Origin: Prosthecobacter debontii
Lineage (GTDB): Bacteria > Verrucomicrobiota > Verrucomicrobiia > Verrucomicrobiales > Akkermansiaceae
Assembly (NCBI GenBank): GCA_945862245.1
Contig: CAMAXN010000022.1
Span: 1-38,828, forward strand
Length of the DNA stretch: 38,828 bases
Direction: 5' to 3'
Positions 17,384-25,160 of the stretch are shown piece after piece. Both the position numbers and the translations under genes were made by a program. The notes beneath the pieces are model-generated. The model was given only the letters and a program-made list of their open reading frames with translations. It did not search any database and had not been told where the DNA came from. Each line of letters opens with the position of its first letter. Position 1 is the first letter of the stretch.

Positions 17384-18787
17384 ATGTATCTGCTCAAGAA
17401 ATTTTTTGAACTCAGGGAAAAGACCCACCCAGACCACGAGAAGCCGTTCCTCGATCACCTCGAGGATCTACGGGTCATGATCACACGAATCGTGATCACT
17501 TTGCTGATCTCGATGATATCCTGTTTCTATTTCCAAGAGCAGCTGATGGACATCCTACGCGATCCGGTTGAGAGCGTAATCCTGACCAAGCAGCAGGAAA
17601 CTATGCCGGATGGTAAGGTGCACGATGGTATCAAAGTGCCGAGCGTTGAAATCTGGAACGAAGCGAAGGATGTCGAGCGTATCGCTGCGAGCCTCGGCGA
17701 GGGGCAGCGTAACAAATTTTACAACGCGTTAGATAAATCGGACATGGAGTTCCATGCGCGTAGTGTGACCCTGCTACGCGCTGCGAAGGCACTGCCTGAG
17801 AAAAAGCGCGTGGATTTCGTGAAAGGTCTCGGGGAAGGCGATGCGATGACGCGGCAGTTGCTCGCGCTGCTGGAGTCCGATCCCAGTGTGGAGGCGGGTG
17901 CGGGATCGAGCACCCGCATGCTTTCCGCCCTAAAACCGACGGAGACTTTCATGCTTTCCATGAAGCTCGCCCTCTACGCGGGCATCGTGCTCGCGTTCCC
18001 GCTTCTGCTCATGTTCATACTGCAGTTTGTCCTTCCGGGTTTGCATGACAACGAACGCAAGGTGCTCTGGCCCTCAATGGCGATCGGCTTCGGGCTTTTC
18101 ATAGGAGGTGTGCTATTCGCTTATTTCTTTGTCTTGCCTAGGGCGCTGATCTTTTTTTACGAGTGGGGTGGTAACCTCGGTATCTCTAACGAATGGCGTA
18201 TCGGCGAATACATTACCTTCGCCACCCAGTTTACCCTTCTGTTCGGTATGTCGTTCGAGCTCCCGGTTGTTGTGATGGTGATGGTGAAACTCGGCCTGCT
18301 GACCTACGAGACTATGTCGAAGACGCGGCGCTATGCGATCTTGGCGATCTTTATTGCTGCAGCCTTAATCACTCCAACCCCGGATTTAATGACTCTGAAC
18401 CTCATGGCGCTACCTATGATTCTACTTTACGAAATATGTATCTGGCTTGCCTATTTCCATAGGAAAAAGGAGCGTGAGGAGCAGGCTCGCGAAGAGGAGG
18501 AGATGCGCCAGCGCAGGCTGCAGTGGCTCATCAAAAACGACGAGCGCGAGCAGGTTTATGCCGACCATACCGACAATCCACACAGCCACGATCCCTATCA
18601 CGATGACCATCACCAAGAGCACAACCATGAGGAGGGATGGCACGACGAGTACCGCCACCGTGCGGATCATGGGATGCCAGAGGACGAGGAATGGGCGGAG
18701 CCGGAGGATACCGTAATAGAAAACAGCACGGACGATATCCCCGAGGAAGAGCGTAAACGCATGCACGATGAAAACCGTGATGTCTGA
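17384..18787 (+). CDS. tatC: Twin-arginine translocase subunit TatC with large extra loop and His-rich tail
   Basis: TatC is the inner-membrane receptor for twin-arginine signal peptides. The core is clear: FLDHLEDLR at the N-terminus (the usual HLxELR with Glu changed to Asp), TM1 about 31-50, LKPTETFMLSMKLALY with the conserved Glu, FVLPGLHDNERK, and later TM segments to about residue 357. Two parts are unusual. About 120 residues are inserted between TM1 and the PTETF segment, on the extracytoplasmic side. A roughly 110-residue cytoplasmic tail is rich in His, Asp and Glu (about 390-467). The total of 467 residues compares with about 250 for a usual TatC. ATG at 17384 is preferred over TTG at 17375. 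The stop is 1 base before the next ATG. Confidence 0.93.
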   Translation: MYLLKKFFELREKTHPDHEKPFLDHLEDLRVMITRIVITLLISMISCFYFQEQLMDILRDPVESVILTKQQETMPDGKVHDGIKVPSVEIWNEAKDVERIAASLGEGQRNKFYNALDKSDMEFHARSVTLLRAAKALPEKKRVDFVKGLGEGDAMTRQLLALLESDPSVEAGAGSSTRMLSALKPTETFMLSMKLALYAGIVLAFPLLLMFILQFVLPGLHDNERKVLWPSMAIGFGLFIGGVLFAYFFVLPRALIFFYEWGGNLGISNEWRIGEYITFATQFTLLFGMSFELPVVVMVMVKLGLLTYETMSKTRRYAILAIFIAAALITPTPDLMTLNLMALPMILLYEICIWLAYFHRKKEREEQAREEEEMRQRRLQWLIKNDEREQVYADHTDNPHSHDPYHDDHHQEHNHEEGWHDEYRHRADHGMPEDEEWAEPEDTVIENSTDDIPEEERKRMHDENRDV

Positions 18788-18788
18788 T

Positions 18789-19634
18789 ATGAAAAACGAG
18801 AGTGTTAGTGAGAAATCTCCCTACGCTGGCTGCGCGATTCTGATCGCCGCACTACTCGTCATGCTGTTCCTCATCGGTTTCTCTATCTCGGTACTATTCC
18901 GACAGTCCAACGAAATTACGAAGTTTACCGAAGTCCAGCCCGCTTTGGTATTGGTCTCTCCGCTTGATGATAGAGAGGCAGAGCTGAATGTGCTCGCGGC
19001 TAAGGTGGAAAGCTTCCGCCTTGCCGTGAGTGATGGGGAATCCGCAAGGCTGGAACTGACTGTGGAGGAAGTGAACCTCGCCATCGCCGCCTACAAGTCG
19101 TTTGAGGATTTGCGCGGCACCTTGCGCGTGGTTTCTATTTCGCCCGATGAAATGCGGCTCGAGATATCCTTCACTCTTAACGGCAGGCCACGCTTGGCAA
19201 AAGAGGGCGAGGGCGGCTGGATCGCGTCTGATCCCCGCTACCTTAACGGCACAATGATCGCCAAGCCCGGCTTACTTAACAGGGAGGTCGTAGTCCAAAT
19301 CATAGATATTGAGGTACCAGGGAAAAAGGTCGTGGAGGGATTTCTCGGCCAGATGTCACCCTACCGCATCGCGGAGCGCTACGCCGGGAAGGAAGGTATT
19401 GGCTCGGTGATGTCGGAACTCACTGCTGTGGAACTCGGCGATGGCTGCGTCTATTTCGTGAAAACCTCCGGGCTCAAGCCCGAGGACACCATCACCAACG
19501 CGCAGGTGGATTCGGCCAGCCAGAGGCTCTTCGTTTTCTTTGGTGTCGCGGCCTGTCTTTTCCTACTTTTCGTCGCTATCGTGATTTTTATCGGCCTTCG
19601 CTTGAAAAAGCGTAATGAGGCAGCAGTATATTAA
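18789..19634 (+). CDS. Two-TM membrane protein of unknown function in the tatC operon
   Basis: I do not recognise this family. The 281-residue product has one TM near each end (about 13-35 and 249-275) and a middle extracytoplasmic domain of about 210 residues with alternating strands and helices. The C-terminus is short and basic (LRLKKRNEAA). It starts 1 base after the tatC stop (in-frame ATGs at 18768 and 18780 overlap tatC) and ends 2 bases before the next gene, so tatC, this gene and the ClpP-like gene are almost certainly co-transcribed and coupled. The context suggests a membrane partner of export or extracytoplasmic proteolysis; that is inference. Confidence 0.8.
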   Translation: MKNESVSEKSPYAGCAILIAALLVMLFLIGFSISVLFRQSNEITKFTEVQPALVLVSPLDDREAELNVLAAKVESFRLAVSDGESARLELTVEEVNLAIAAYKSFEDLRGTLRVVSISPDEMRLEISFTLNGRPRLAKEGEGGWIASDPRYLNGTMIAKPGLLNREVVVQIIDIEVPGKKVVEGFLGQMSPYRIAERYAGKEGIGSVMSELTAVELGDGCVYFVKTSGLKPEDTITNAQVDSASQRLFVFFGVAACLFLLFVAIVIFIGLRLKKRNEAAVY

Positions 19635-19636
19635 TC

Positions 19637-20854
19637 ATGACGTTTCAAAAATTGTTCCTGTTGTCCGCCGCCGGACTTGCCCCGCTCGCAGCAAAAGAAG
19701 TACAGCCCGCTCCTGCCGAGGCTCCCACCGCTGCCGAGAATCCTGCGTCCGGAGAAGCCACCCGCCTTGAGTCACTCAATAAGCTCGCCACTGAAACGCT
19801 CACCAACGATACGAACACTCTTCGTGCCGAGATTTCCAAGCTCAAGCTGGAGCGTGAAATTATCACCGAGAAACTCGCCCTTGAGGCCGCAAAGCGCCAG
19901 GAAGCCGTAAAAGGCGCCGTAGCCGAGTCCGAAATGGAGGTCGCCCGCCTCACGCGTGAATCAGAGATTTCCCGCATCCGTTCTGAGAAGTATGCCGCTG
20001 ATCTCAAGTTCGTCCAGAGCGAGTCTGCCATTGAACTCTCCCGCCTTCAGGGCGAGATTCAGGCCATCGAAACGCGTGACAAGCGGGAGTCCTTCGCCGA
20101 TTCCGAACCCCAATACCTTGAGAAGCCACTCCGCGACGACGGCGTGCTTGTTATCTCCGACCGCCGCATACCACTCAACGGCATGATTGTCGGCGAGACG
20201 GCCGATTTCGTAACCAGCCGCATCGATTTCTGGAATAACCGCGACCGCAAGCTGCCCATCTTCATTGTCATTGATGACTGCCCAGGCGGCTCTGTGATGG
20301 CCGGATACCGCATACTGAAGGCGATGGAAGCCAGCGACGCACCGGTGCATGTTGTCGTGAAAAGCTTCGCCGCATCTATGGCCGCCTGCATCACCACACT
20401 CGCCGAGGAAAGCTACGCCTACCCGAACGCTGTCATCCTTCACCATCAGATCAGCTCTCAGATCGCCTTCGCGCGCCTCAATCTCACCCAACAGAAAGAG
20501 TTTTTCCAAGAGAGCAACCGCTGGTGGGAACGCCTCGCCGCGCCTGTCGCAAAGAAGATGGGAATCACCACCGACGAGTTCATTGAGAAAATGTATGCCC
20601 GCTCCACCAGCGGCGACTGGACCGAGTTCGGCGACAAGGCAAAGGAACTCAAGTGGGTGAACCAGATCGTCGAGGGCATTGTGGAAAGCTCGATCACACT
20701 CAATCCCGATGTCAAGAAACCGGAAGCGGAGAAAAAGACGGCTCTCGTTGAGGAGATCGACGCCGATGGCAAGCCCTTCACCTACCTCCCGCGCCTTAAT
20801 CCCAAGGATGTCTATTTCCTCTACAATCCGGATAGTTACTACCGCATGAGATGA
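19637..20854 (+). CDS. ClpP-like serine protease with putative signal peptide and coiled coil
   Basis: Residues 1-19 look like a weak signal peptide (LFLLSAAGLAPLAA). Residues about 42-150 are a long charged coiled coil. Residues about 165-350 are a ClpP/crotonase fold. The full ClpP triad can be aligned: Ser247 in KSFAASMAAC, His270 in VILHHQ (ClpP: IHQP), and Asp327 in SGDWTEFGDKA at the same spacing as the ClpP Asp. Ordinary ClpP is cytoplasmic, about 200 residues, and works with an ATPase. This 405-residue form with an export-like N-terminus and coiled coil would have no such ATPase outside the cytoplasm. It sits 2 bases after the two-TM gene and overlaps the MBL gene by 4 bases. Confidence 0.85.
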   Translation: MTFQKLFLLSAAGLAPLAAKEVQPAPAEAPTAAENPASGEATRLESLNKLATETLTNDTNTLRAEISKLKLEREIITEKLALEAAKRQEAVKGAVAESEMEVARLTRESEISRIRSEKYAADLKFVQSESAIELSRLQGEIQAIETRDKRESFADSEPQYLEKPLRDDGVLVISDRRIPLNGMIVGETADFVTSRIDFWNNRDRKLPIFIVIDDCPGGSVMAGYRILKAMEASDAPVHVVVKSFAASMAACITTLAEESYAYPNAVILHHQISSQIAFARLNLTQQKEFFQESNRWWERLAAPVAKKMGITTDEFIEKMYARSTSGDWTEFGDKAKELKWVNQIVEGIVESSITLNPDVKKPEAEKKTALVEEIDADGKPFTYLPRLNPKDVYFLYNPDSYYRMR

Positions 20855-21633
20855 GCCTAGAGGACGACTTCACTGACGTCATCGCCAAGGTAATGCGCAG
20901 GCTTGGCACTAGCGTAACGGCTCTTTCCGAAGTCAGCGGAATCCTAGTAGGTGAAATTGAAGTCTTTCTCGGCGGTGGTATGAACGAGTCCGTCGCGCGC
21001 GCGATCAGCCCGGCCCTCGGTCTCGATGCCAATGCGCTGATCGCTTTGCCTGGATACCTGCCTAAGCCGGTCGAGATCCCTGGCGTTCGTAGAATTGAGC
21101 TGCCGTTTGGCAAATGGATTGTGAATGCATGGGAGGTCGATCACGACAATATCCGCCTCCTTTTTGATGCTGGATTAGGCGAGCGCGACATACTCGGAAA
21201 AGTCTCCACACAAGGGCTCGACGCCTTGCTCATCACCCACGCCCACCCGGATCACATCGGCGGCGTGGCAGCACTCGCTGCGGCAGGCATCAAGGTAATT
21301 TCTGAAACCAAAGCCCTCGCTACCGGCCGCTTCTCGTTCGGTTCGCTGGAGTTAGAAGCCGTCGATCTCTCCGGCCACTGCACCCCCGCCACTGGGTATT
21401 TCATCAACGGCCTGAGTCGACAGATATTCGTTGCCGGCGACGCCATATTCGCCGGCTCCATGGGCGCTTGCAAAACCCGCGAAGCCTACGAACTGGCAGG
21501 TAGCAACCTCCGCACCGCCTTCGCGAAAGCCGAACCCGCCTGCATCATTCTGCCCGGCCATGGCCCCGCTACCACCATCGCGGAAGAACTCGCCTCAAAT
21601 CCCTTCCTCCCGTGCTTCGGCTGGAGTTCCTAA
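20851..21633 (+). CDS. MBL-fold hydrolase with HTH-like N-terminal domain
   Basis: Residues about 70-260 form a metallo-beta-lactamase fold with the zinc ligands: THAHPDH, the His in LSGHCTP, the Asp in VAGDAIF and the His in LPGHGP. Residues 1-65 (sequence around RRLGTSVTALSEVSG and LGLDANALIAL) resemble a Cro/XRE-type helix-turn-helix, although no recognition helix can be assigned firmly. Small MBL proteins of this type often hydrolyse thioesters, including glutathione-type ones; the substrate here is unknown. The start overlaps the stop of the ClpP-like gene (ATGA), so translation is coupled. The 3' end overlaps the convergent ddl gene by 4 bases. Confidence 0.88.
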   Translation: MSLEDDFTDVIAKVMRRLGTSVTALSEVSGILVGEIEVFLGGGMNESVARAISPALGLDANALIALPGYLPKPVEIPGVRRIELPFGKWIVNAWEVDHDNIRLLFDAGLGERDILGKVSTQGLDALLITHAHPDHIGGVAALAAAGIKVISETKALATGRFSFGSLELEAVDLSGHCTPATGYFINGLSRQIFVAGDAIFAGSMGACKTREAYELAGSNLRTAFAKAEPACIILPGHGPATTIAEELASNPFLPCFGWSS

Positions 21634-22541
21634 ATATTCATCGAAAGCTCGGCGATGAGCTTACAGAGCTCGGGGAAGGGTAGACCGGCAACCGCGGCGG
21701 ATTTTGGGACTAGTGAGGTTTCGGTCATGCCGGGGATGGTATTCGCCTCGAGGACGTAGGGGTGGTTGTCGGGGCCAAGAATGACATCGACGCGGGAATA
21801 AACCTCGATGCCGAGGGCTTCGTGGGCAGCGACAGCGGCGGATTGCACGGCCATGGTGGTTTCCAGATCGAGATCGGCGGGGCAAATGTATTGAGAGCCT
21901 TTGGTGCCTGCGAGCCAGGGATATTTTGCGGCCATATCATAGACGCCTTTGGGCGGGATAATGTGGACGATAGGGAAGGCTTTACCATCGATGACTAAAA
22001 CGGTGAGTTCCAGTCCGGAAATGAATTCCTCGATAAGTAGATCACTGGAATGTATAGAGGCTTTTACGATCGCAGACTCGGCCTCGTTCAAGGTTTTTAC
22101 GATCTCGATGCCAACTGAGGAGCCTTCACGCGGGGGTTTCACGACAAAGGGAGCGGTGAAAGAAGGGACGGCGGGGCCATTGCTACAGTCAATAACTTCG
22201 GAGCGTGGGGTTGGAACGTCCGCGGCGAGGAAAGCCTGTTTTGCGAGACATTTGTCGAAGGCGCGTCGGGATGAGGCGGCGCGGGCGCCGGTGTAGCGGA
22301 TCCCTTTCGCATCCAAGATTTCCTGGAGCTGCCCGTCCTCGCCGAAGGTGCCGTGGATGACGTTAAAGCAGAGGCCAGTGCCTGCGGGGAGATGAATGTC
22401 GGTGCCGGTGACATCGACCGGGACGGCATCGAGGCCGAGGGAAAGGAGCGCGTTGAGGACGGCTTTGCCTGAGGCGAGAGAAACCTGCCGTTCGGAGCCG
22501 GGGCCACCCATTAAGACGGCGATTTTGATTTCGGATAACAT
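21630..22541 (-). CDS. ddl: D-alanine--D-alanine ligase
   Basis: Ddl joins two D-Ala with ATP for the peptidoglycan pentapeptide. The ATP-grasp protein shows IAVLMGGPGSERQVSL, HGTFGEDG, the PFVVKPPREGSSVG nucleotide-binding strand, LLIEEFISGLELTV, YSRVDVIL and LEANTIPGMTETSLVP. The ATG at 22541 begins just before the conserved strand (303 aa); another in-frame ATG at 22559 would add 6 residues. It lies 83 bases downstream of the murC-murB fusion on the same strand, a dcw-cluster-like arrangement. A weak 7-nt-period A/T-rich array lies in that gap. The 3' end overlaps the convergent MBL gene by 4 bases. Confidence 0.95.
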   Translation of the reverse strand: MLSEIKIAVLMGGPGSERQVSLASGKAVLNALLSLGLDAVPVDVTGTDIHLPAGTGLCFNVIHGTFGEDGQLQEILDAKGIRYTGARAASSRRAFDKCLAKQAFLAADVPTPRSEVIDCSNGPAVPSFTAPFVVKPPREGSSVGIEIVKTLNEAESAIVKASIHSSDLLIEEFISGLELTVLVIDGKAFPIVHIIPPKGVYDMAAKYPWLAGTKGSQYICPADLDLETTMAVQSAAVAAHEALGIEVYSRVDVILGPDNHPYVLEANTIPGMTETSLVPKSAAVAGLPFPELCKLIAELSMNI

Positions 22542-22591
22542 GGTGGTGGAAGAGTTCATCGCAGAGGTCGCGGAGCTGGAGTTGTGTATGG

Positions 22592-22612
22592 AATTAAGCT
22601 TTAGAGTTTAAA
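22592..22612 (-). repeat. Degenerate heptad-period A/T-rich array upstream of ddl
   Basis: Read on the minus strand, three consecutive 7-nt units each fit YYTAAWN loosely and align in phase with the clearer arrays before accA and pyrC. On its own it would be weak; the resemblance to the other two is what makes it notable. Confidence 0.4.
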
Positions 22613-22624
22613 GTATGAGGTTTC

Positions 22625-24937
22625 CTAAAACTGTGTTTCATCGTCGCCGATGATTTTCACTTCGGTTTCGAGGTCGATGCCGTGTTTGGTTTTGGCGGTT
22701 TTTTGGATGGATTCGATGAGGGCTAGGATGTCCTTCGCAGTTGCTTTGCCGTTGTTGACGATGAAGTTGGCGTGGGCTTCGGAGACGGCGGCTTGACCGA
22801 TGGATTTGCCCTTGAGGCCAAGGGAGTCGATGAGGCGACCGGCGGGAATTTCCTCGGGGTTCTTGAAGGTGCAACCGGCGGAGGCGGCGATGGGTTGGGA
22901 GTCCTTGCGCTTGTCGCGGGATTCCTGCCAGCGCTGTTTGATGTTCTCGTGGGTGTCGTTTTTTCCTTTGAAGACGGCTTGAAGGGCGAAGTTCCGGCGA
23001 AGCTCCTGGACGTTGCGGTAGTTGGCGATGATTTCATCGCGTTCGCGGGTGCGGATGACACCGTCCTCATCAAGGAAGGTGACGCGGACGACCTGATCAA
23101 AGGTATCGATACCCATCGCGCCGGCGTTCATGCGCAGCGAGCCGCCGACGTTGCCGGGGATGCCTTCCATCCACTCGAAACCGCCAATGCCATACGATCC
23201 AGCATAGGAGGCGAGTTTTTTCAAACGCACTCCGACTCCGGCGGTGACGTGGCCTTTCGCGTCGATGGTTAGCTCGGAAAACGCGCCGCCGGTGGGGTGG
23301 ATGACTGCGCCACGGATGCCGCCATCACGGACGAGGAGGTTCGATCCGCGGCCGACGACGCGGATGGGGATTCCGCGCCCGCGGCAGTAATCAACGAGGA
23401 AGGAGAAGGCGAAGAAAGAGTGCGGCTCGATCCAGTATTGCGCGGAGCCTCCTACTAGAAGCGTAGTATGTTTGCGCATCGGCTCGTAGAGTTTCCCGTC
23501 GATTTCCCCGGGAGGCATCAGGGCGCGCATTTCGTCGAGGATTTTCAGGTCGGCGGCGATGCGGGTGCCGACTTCGTGGACGTTGCCCGCGCCGAGAGTG
23601 ATGAGGAGGTCGCCGGGTTCGAGGGAGTTGCCGACGGCGTGGTGGGCGGTGGCGAGGTCTGGGAGGAATGTCGCGGGGATGTCGCCGTAGGCTTTCATGG
23701 CATCCACCAAAGTCTGGCCGGTGATGCCGGGGATGGGCAGCTCGGAGGCAGGATAGACATCGGTGATGAAGACGATATCAGCGGCCTGCAGGACTTTCCC
23801 AAAATCATCGGCGAGGGCCTGGGTGCGGGTGTAGCGGTGTGGTTGGAAGAGGACGACGAGGCGGGCGGGTTTCAGCGAGCGCGCGGTCTGGAGCGTGGCG
23901 GCGAGCTCGGTGGGGTGGTGGCCGTAGTCATCGACGAGGCGGCAAGTGGTGGAGAGATATTTCGTTTCAAAACGGCGCTTGGCACCGGCGAAGGAGGAGA
24001 GGGCGCGGGCGATTAGGGAGAACTCCGCGCCGCATTGATCCGCGATGGCGATGGCGGCGAGTGAGTTGAGGATGTTGTGCTCGCCGGGAATGGCGAGTTC
24101 GATATCGCCAAGAACCTTGCTATCTTTTTTCACGGTGAAAGCGGACGAGCCTTTCAGATCGCGGATGTCGGAAGCGGTGTAGTTAGTTTTCTCCGAGGAG
24201 CTTTCCCAGCCGTAGGAAAGCGCGTTTGGTCGCGGGGAGCAGATTTCGCGAGCGACGGGATCCTCGGCGCAATATACTATGCTTCCCGTAGTTTGGTCGG
24301 CGAGTTTCGTGAAAACCTCCTTGATGTGATCGAGGTCGCGGTAGAAATCGAGGTGCTCGGCCTCGATATTTAGGATCACGGAATGCTCGGGGCGGTAGAG
24401 GGCAAGGGTGCCATCGGATTCATCGCCCTCGGCTACCATGGAGTGCCCTTCTTCCTCCCAGTGGGCGTTAGCGCCTAGGATAGGGATTTCCGCACCGACG
24501 TAATACGAGGGTTTCTGCCCGCACTCGCGGAGGATATGGGCGGTCATCGAGGATGTGGTGGTTTTTCCGTGAGTGCCGGAAATGACGATGCCCGCCTTGG
24601 TGTGGAGGATGGCGGCGAGGCATTCCGCGCGACGGATTATAGGCACACCGGCTTTTACGGCCGCGCCATATGCGGGATTTGCGGGGCGGATCGCTGACGA
24701 ATAGACGACGAGATCTGCACCTGCACCGGAGGCTTCAGTCTGTGGGCATGAAAACAGTAGGCCGAGCCCCTGCATACGATCCGTTTCGGAGGTGGTGACT
24801 CTGTCACAGCCGGAAACCTTGTGGCCCATATCGAGTAAGAGCAAAGCCAGTCCGCTCATCCCGGAGCCGGCCACGCCAATGAGGTGGATGTGGAGCGGCT
24901 TGGTGAGTTGTGTGAGCTGTGTAGAGAGTTCGGACAT
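22625..24937 (-). CDS. murC/murB: MurC-MurB fusion: UDP-MurNAc--L-alanine ligase / UDP-MurNAc dehydrogenase
   Basis: The 770-residue protein joins two steps of peptidoglycan precursor synthesis. Residues 1-470 are MurC: IGVAGSGMSGLA (UDP-binding loop), GTHGKTTT (121-128, ATP P-loop), EGDESDG, NIEAEHLDFY and DDYGHHPTE. Residues about 482-770 are MurB: VGGSAQYW, GRGSNLLVRDGG, GIPGNVGGSLRMNAG (FAD binding), GCTFKNP and SEAHANFIVN. The proton donor of E. coli MurB (Ser229) aligns with Cys689. MurB acts before MurC, although its domain comes second. The ATG at 24937 is chosen; the frame is open to 25321, but that region overlaps the divergent cysJ gene and is not MurC-like. Confidence 0.95.
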   Translation of the reverse strand: MSELSTQLTQLTKPLHIHLIGVAGSGMSGLALLLLDMGHKVSGCDRVTTSETDRMQGLGLLFSCPQTEASGAGADLVVYSSAIRPANPAYGAAVKAGVPIIRRAECLAAILHTKAGIVISGTHGKTTTSSMTAHILRECGQKPSYYVGAEIPILGANAHWEEEGHSMVAEGDESDGTLALYRPEHSVILNIEAEHLDFYRDLDHIKEVFTKLADQTTGSIVYCAEDPVAREICSPRPNALSYGWESSSEKTNYTASDIRDLKGSSAFTVKKDSKVLGDIELAIPGEHNILNSLAAIAIADQCGAEFSLIARALSSFAGAKRRFETKYLSTTCRLVDDYGHHPTELAATLQTARSLKPARLVVLFQPHRYTRTQALADDFGKVLQAADIVFITDVYPASELPIPGITGQTLVDAMKAYGDIPATFLPDLATAHHAVGNSLEPGDLLITLGAGNVHEVGTRIAADLKILDEMRALMPPGEIDGKLYEPMRKHTTLLVGGSAQYWIEPHSFFAFSFLVDYCRGRGIPIRVVGRGSNLLVRDGGIRGAVIHPTGGAFSELTIDAKGHVTAGVGVRLKKLASYAGSYGIGGFEWMEGIPGNVGGSLRMNAGAMGIDTFDQVVRVTFLDEDGVIRTRERDEIIANYRNVQELRRNFALQAVFKGKNDTHENIKQRWQESRDKRKDSQPIAASAGCTFKNPEEIPAGRLIDSLGLKGKSIGQAAVSEAHANFIVNNGKATAKDILALIESIQKTAKTKHGIDLETEVKIIGDDETQF

Positions 24938-25094
24938 CGACGGGCGGGGATTCTTAGGTCTCTGGGAAATATGCGGCAACCCGCAAATTTCTACGTTGAG
25001 TGATCGTTGGTTATTTTCCAGCTCACTATGAACTCTGGCGTCCTGTGACTTGTGAGCCGGTCTTCTATCATTCTGCATCTTCACAAAAAAGAGG

Positions 25095-25122
25095 TTGCAG
25101 CGGGTCGGGTTAGGTGTATTTT
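25095..25122 (+). promoter_or_regulatory. Possible sigma-70-type promoter of cysJIH
   Basis: TTGCAG and TATTTT with a 16-base spacer lie about 40-65 bases upstream of cysJ, in the divergent gap with murC-murB. A 6-bp inverted repeat (AATCCT/AGGATT) follows before the start codon. This is a pattern match only. Confidence 0.25.
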
Positions 25123-25160
25123 GAGGAATCCTAATAATAATAGGTTTAATACTAAGGATT

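Noticed and set aside
23468..24016. Long plus-strand frames opposite murC-murB (also 29928-30701 opposite pyrC and 9017-9844 opposite the secretin).
   Set aside because: They are antisense shadows of well-supported genes, with composition typical of reversed G/C-rich codons.
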